A stretch of DNA of 64,000 nucleotides from Streptomyces sp. R302 (GTDB lineage: Bacteria > Actinomycetota > Actinomycetes > Streptomycetales > Streptomycetaceae): contig NZ_JABBGE010000004.1 in assembly GCF_012927245.1 (NCBI RefSeq), forward strand, positions 310,001 through 374,000, written 5' to 3'. The notes beneath the pieces are model-generated. The model saw only the letters and a program-made list of their open reading frames with translations. It searched no databases and was not told the origin of the DNA. How positions within the stretch are numbered: the first letter of the stretch is position 1; each line of letters opens with the position of its first letter. The translations under genes and the position numbers were made by a program. Shown piece after piece: positions 60,714-64,000 of the stretch.

Positions 60714-61906
60714 GAGGCGGCTCCTGCGGGATGGGGGAGGGGGAGCGGGAGGGAGACGGCGACGGCGGTGCCCTGGCCCGGCGCCGACTCGACGGTGAAC
60801 GAGCCGCCCAGCGACTCCGCCCGCGAGCGCATCGCCGGAAGCCCGAAACCGCCGTCCGAGGACGGGCGCACCGAAGCCGGGTCGAAGCCCCGGCCGTCGT
60901 CCACGACGTCCAGGGTCACCGACGCGTCCATGAACGACAGGGTGATCTCCGCCCGCGAGGCCGAGGCGTGCCGCACCGTGTTCCCCAGCGCCGACTGCGC
61001 GATCCGCAGCAGCGCCACCTCGTACGGCGTCGGCAGCTCCACCGGCGTCCCGCTCACCGAGAACCGCACCCGCGGCCCCGCGCCCGGCTCGCACAGCCGC
61101 TCCAGGGCCGCCGCCAGCGAACCCCGCTCCAGATCCGGCGGTGTCAGCGCCCGCACGAAACGACGCGCCTCCGCGAGGTTCTCCTGCGCCGCCCGCCGCG
61201 CCCGGTCGATGTGCCCCGCCGCCGGCGAACCCTCCGGCAGCGCCCGCTCCGCCGCCCGCAGCAGCAGCTGGATCGACGACAGCCCCTGCGCCAGCGTGTC
61301 GTGGATCTCCCGGGCCAGCCGCTCCCGCTCGGCCAGCGTCCCCGCGTGCCGCTCCGCCGCCGCCAGCTCCGCCCGGGTCGTGATCAGCTCCTCGATGAGC
61401 CGCTGCCGCCGCTCGCTCTCCCGGTACAGCGCCTGATAGCCGAGGACCGTCGCCACCGCCACCGCGGCGCCGAGCAGCGGCCCGATGAAGACCCCCGGGT
61501 TGAGGGCGGCGCCATGGCCGACGTACGAGAGGATCGCCGCGCCCGCCGTCAGCGCCACCGACGGCAGCGACCAGCGCGCCGGCAGCAGGTGCAGCTGCAG
61601 GAAGTACAGCGGGAACGCCAGCCACAGCGCCTCCGGCGTCGCCCACAGCAGCGCCAGCCAGGACAGCGCGAGCACCGCCAGCCAGCCGGCCGCCGCCCGC
61701 TGCGAGCGCCGTACGGAGGGGAGCCAGGCCCCGGCCGCGTACACGGCGCCCATGACGGCCGCGAGGACCGTGCCTGCCGTGGAGCGGGCGCGCACCGCCG
61801 CCAGGACCAGGAGTCCCGCCATCAGGAGGTGCAGACAGAGGCGGAGGGCGCGGAGGACGGGGGTGAGGCTTCGCCGGGTGGGCGGGAGGGAGAAAAGGAG
61901 CTCCAT
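60710..61906 (-). CDS. NarL-type sensor histidine kinase
   Basis: 398 residues. About five to six N-terminal membrane helices (residues ~20-175), then HisKA_3 AREIHDTLAQGLSSIQLLLR with the phospho-His, and HATPase_c LDVVDDGRGFDPA with GGFGLPAMRSRAESLGG. ATG 61906 is preceded by GGTGGGG. It is the partner of the overlapping response regulator gene and is divergent from the FtsX-type ABC transporter, a common arrangement for peptide or antibiotic sensing. The stimulus is unknown. It resembles the orphan kinase at 4885-6102 in domain plan. Confidence 0.94.
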   Translation of the reverse strand: MELLFSLPPTRRSLTPVLRALRLCLHLLMAGLLVLAAVRARSTAGTVLAAVMGAVYAAGAWLPSVRRSQRAAAGWLAVLALSWLALLWATPEALWLAFPLYFLQLHLLPARWSLPSVALTAGAAILSYVGHGAALNPGVFIGPLLGAAVAVATVLGYQALYRESERRQRLIEELITTRAELAAAERHAGTLAERERLAREIHDTLAQGLSSIQLLLRAAERALPEGSPAAGHIDRARRAAQENLAEARRFVRALTPPDLERGSLAAALERLCEPGAGPRVRFSVSGTPVELPTPYEVALLRIAQSALGNTVRHASASRAEITLSFMDASVTLDVVDDGRGFDPASVRPSSDGGFGLPAMRSRAESLGGSFTVESAPGQGTAVAVSLPLPLPHPAGAAS

Positions 61907-62019
61907 GACCCCACCAGGGTAGACAGAGGCCCGGTCCGGCCGGGTCAACCAAAAGTTTGAAGGGGGAGCCATCCGTGGCGCGATGCCCGCGGCCGGGCGC
62001 GGGCACCAGGCTTGGTCCC

Positions 62020-63099
62020 ATGTTCGTGGCATGGAGAGACCTGAGATTCGCCAGGGGACGGTTCGCCCTCATGGGCACGGTGATCGTGCTGATCACCCTG
62101 CTCGTGGGGCTCCTTTCCGGGCTGACGGCCGGACTCGCGCGGGAGAACGTCTCCGCGATCACCGGCCTGCCCGCCGACCGCGTCGCCTTCGCCGCCCCGC
62201 CCGCCGGGCAGTCGGTCTCCTTCACCAACTCGACGGTGACGGAGGAGCAGTGGACCGGGTGGGCGGAGCGGCCCGGCGTGACCGCGGCGGCACCGCTCGG
62301 CATCCGCACCCTCAACGCGGTGGCGGGCGAGCGGACCGCCGCCGTCTCCGCCTTCGGCACGCGGCCCGGCGACGGGCTCGCGCCCGGCGCGGTGGCGCCC
62401 GGCGAGGCCGTCCTCTCCGCGTCGGCCGCGAAGGAACTCGACGCACGCGTCGGCGACACGGTCCGGCTCGGCCCGCTGGAGGCCCGCGTCTCGGCGGTCG
62501 CCGGGGACGCCTCGTACAGCCACACGCCCGTCGTGTGGACCGCCCTCGGCGACTGGCAGCGGCTCGGGCAGAGCGGCGGCGCGGCGGCGGGGGAGCGGGC
62601 GACGGTGATCGTGCTGCGCGGCGACGGCGCCGACTGGGCGGGTGGTGACGCGGCGGCCGGCACGGAGGCGCGGACCGTCGAGGGCGCGCTCACCGCCATC
62701 GGGTCGTACCAGGCGGAGAACGGCTCCCTGCAGCTCATGCGCGGTTTCCTCTTCGTGATCTCCGCGCTGGTCATAGGGGCGTTCTTCACGGTGTGGACGA
62801 TCCAGCGCAGCGGCGACGTCGCCGTCCTGAAGGCGCTCGGCGCCTCCACCCCGTACCTGCTGCGCGACGCGCTCGGCCAGGCGGTGCTGATGCTGGTGGC
62901 GGGCACGCTGCTCGGCACCGCCCTCGCCCTCGGCATCGGGGCGCTGGTCTCCGGCGGGGACGTCCCCTTCGTCCTCTCGCCGCTGACCGTCCTCGGGCCG
63001 GCCGGCGTGATCATCGTGCTCGGCGCGATCGGCTCCGCCCTGTCCATCCGGCGGATCACCGCCGTCGACCCCCTCACCGCGCTCGGGAGCGTCCGATGA
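62020..63099 (+). CDS. FtsX/MacB-type ABC transporter permease
   Basis: 359 residues. One N-terminal helix (GTVIVLITLLVGLLSGLTAG), a large extracytoplasmic domain (residues ~45-230), then three helices at residues ~245-350 with FFTVWTIQRSGDVAVLKALG, the coupling motif of FtsX/MacB permeases. Such transporters export or sense peptides and lipids rather than import. ATG 62020 is chosen. The stop overlaps the ATPase start (ATGA at 63096-63099). Divergent from the two-component system. Confidence 0.92.
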   Translation: MFVAWRDLRFARGRFALMGTVIVLITLLVGLLSGLTAGLARENVSAITGLPADRVAFAAPPAGQSVSFTNSTVTEEQWTGWAERPGVTAAAPLGIRTLNAVAGERTAAVSAFGTRPGDGLAPGAVAPGEAVLSASAAKELDARVGDTVRLGPLEARVSAVAGDASYSHTPVVWTALGDWQRLGQSGGAAAGERATVIVLRGDGADWAGGDAAAGTEARTVEGALTAIGSYQAENGSLQLMRGFLFVISALVIGAFFTVWTIQRSGDVAVLKALGASTPYLLRDALGQAVLMLVAGTLLGTALALGIGALVSGGDVPFVLSPLTVLGPAGVIIVLGAIGSALSIRRITAVDPLTALGSVR

Positions 63100-63776
63100 G
63101 CCTCGTCCTCGATGCCGTGACCCTGACCTACCCCGACGGCGACGGGCGGCTCACCGCCCTCGACGAGGTCTCCCTCACCGTCCCGGCCGGGCGCCTCACC
63201 GCCGTCGTCGGCCCCTCCGGCTCCGGCAAGTCCAGCCTGCTCGCCGTCGCCGCGACCCTCGTCACGCCCGACCGGGGGCGGGTCGTCGTCGCGGGCACGG
63301 ACACGGCGGGCCTCGACGCGGCCGGGCGGGCGGAGCTCCGCCGCACCTCGATCGGGATCGTCTTCCAGCAGCCGAACCTGCTGCCCTCGCTGATGGCGGT
63401 CGAACAGCTCCAGGTCATGGCGCACCTGTCCGGACGTCCACCGGCCTCGGTACGCGCCCGGGCCATGGAGCTCCTCGACGCGGTCGGCCTCGCGGACCGC
63501 GCCGCGCGCCGCCCCCACCAGCTGTCCGGCGGTCAGCGCCAGCGGGTCAACATCGCGCGCGCCCTGATGAACGAGCCGTCGGTCCTGCTGGTCGACGAGC
63601 CCACGAGCGCGCTGGACCACGAGCGGGGCGCGGCGGTCGTGGCGCTGCTCGCGGATCTGACCCGGTCCCGTGGCACGGCGACGGTCCTCGTGACCCACGA
63701 CCGGACCCACCTGTCGGCCGCCGACGAGGTGACGACGGTCCAGGACGGCCGCCTGAGCCTCACGACCCGCGCGTGA
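63096..63776 (+). CDS. ABC transporter ATP-binding protein (MacB/LolD-like)
   Basis: 226 residues. Walker A GPSGSGKSS, Q-loop FQQPNLLPSLMA, signature LSGGQRQRVNIARALM, Walker B SVLLVDEPTSALD and switch His in LVTHDRTHLSA. It powers the FtsX-type permease encoded by the overlapping upstream gene. It ends 13 bases before the 200-bp nested inverted repeat. Confidence 0.95.
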   Translation: MSLVLDAVTLTYPDGDGRLTALDEVSLTVPAGRLTAVVGPSGSGKSSLLAVAATLVTPDRGRVVVAGTDTAGLDAAGRAELRRTSIGIVFQQPNLLPSLMAVEQLQVMAHLSGRPPASVRARAMELLDAVGLADRAARRPHQLSGGQRQRVNIARALMNEPSVLLVDEPTSALDHERGAAVVALLADLTRSRGTATVLVTHDRTHLSAADEVTTVQDGRLSLTTRA

Positions 63777-63789
63777 CGCCCCCGCCCGT

Positions 63790-63989
63790 GTGGGCATACG
63801 TCCCGCTAGGGCGGGACGGGTGGGCACACGGGACGGCGCGCCCAGCCGCGCCCAGGCTTTCCGCGCCTGAACCCGCACCCCTTGTGCGACGCCGTACCGG
63901 TGCGGGTTCAGGCGCAGGAGCGGAGGCACCCGCTAACGGTGCCGTTCCGTTGTGCCCACCCGTTCCGCCCTAGCGGAACGTATGCCCAC
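63790..63989. repeat. 200-bp nested inverted repeat (cruciform element)
   Basis: Outer arms of 48-49 bp (63790-63837 and 63941-63989) begin GTGGGCATACG and end CGTATGCCCAC, with a few mismatches. Inside lie perfect 17-bp arms, GCGCCTGAACCCGCACC (63863-63879) and GGTGCGGGTTCAGGCGC (63899-63915). The symmetry is that of a MITE-like or extragenic palindromic element. No coding content is apparent. Confidence 0.8.
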
Positions 63990-64000
63990 AACGAAACGGC

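Overview
The window is GC-rich actinobacterial chromosome, almost certainly Streptomyces. Supporting signs are the strong GC bias at third codon positions, frequent GTG starts, an AfsA/gamma-butyrolactone (GBL) receptor pair, DasR-like and CsoR-like operators, many TetR/LacI/LuxR regulators, and actinobacterial families such as AfsA, TIGR04222 and DUF5955. About 60 protein genes are supported. No rRNA, tRNA, CRISPR array, insertion sequence or prophage was seen.

Layout. 1-1.3 kb: start of etfB and an acyl-CoA dehydrogenase (leftward). 1.4-4.9 kb: a GBL signalling module, with an ArpA/ScbR-type receptor divergent from an afsA homologue, a reductase-like SDR gene and a further TetR gene. 4.9-16.1 kb: housekeeping and accessory genes (orphan NarL-type histidine kinase, CorA, sugar-lactone oxidase, PLP amino acid deaminase/aldolase, TatA, a BlaI/M56 pair whose putative operator recurs upstream of a TerB-like gene, an alpha/beta hydrolase, a DUF4239 pseudogene, BrkB). 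16.1-27 kb: LacI regulator and secreted ricin-lectin protein, FAD oxidoreductase, a probable copper-responsive His-rich protein with an MFS exporter, second CorA, an AlkZ-like DNA glycosylase, and 0.75 kb of tandem repeats. 27-34.5 kb: LuxR-GAF regulator, a decayed acyl-CoA ligase, two intact acyl-CoA synthetases, GNAT and two actinobacterial hypotheticals.

34.7-58.9 kb is the functional core, a purine-ureide/glyoxylate catabolic region. It holds glyoxylate carboligase (gcl), hydroxypyruvate isomerase-like hyi with tartronate-semialdehyde reductase glxR, catalase, an HTH regulator with a thiamine-binding-like partner, the urate pathway uraD-uraH-uox, two NCS2 nucleobase permeases around an 8-oxoguanine deaminase, and malate synthase (aceB). 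Allantoin catabolism yields glyoxylate, which Gcl/GlxR and AceB consume; uricase makes H2O2, which catalase removes. Two promoter codes tie these genes together. A 15-bp palindrome TCAACA-N3-TGTTGA overlaps the -35 of catalase, uraD-uraH-uox and (imperfectly) aceB. A pair of TTCYG-N5-CRGAA palindromes set exactly 21 bp apart lies just downstream of the -10 of gcl and hyi. Unrelated passengers in the stretch are an ArsR/MFS pair, a secreted HNH nuclease, a DasR-site FN3 lipoprotein and an SGNH lipase.

58.9-64 kb: MobA-like nucleotidyltransferase, DUF5955 gene, a two-component system divergent from an FtsX-type ABC exporter, and a 200-bp nested inverted repeat at the right edge.

The most noteworthy observations are the shared regulatory codes of the purine/glyoxylate region, the GBL module with an ARE-like site facing the acyl-CoA dehydrogenase, and several repeat structures. 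Functions are read from motifs only; no database search was possible.
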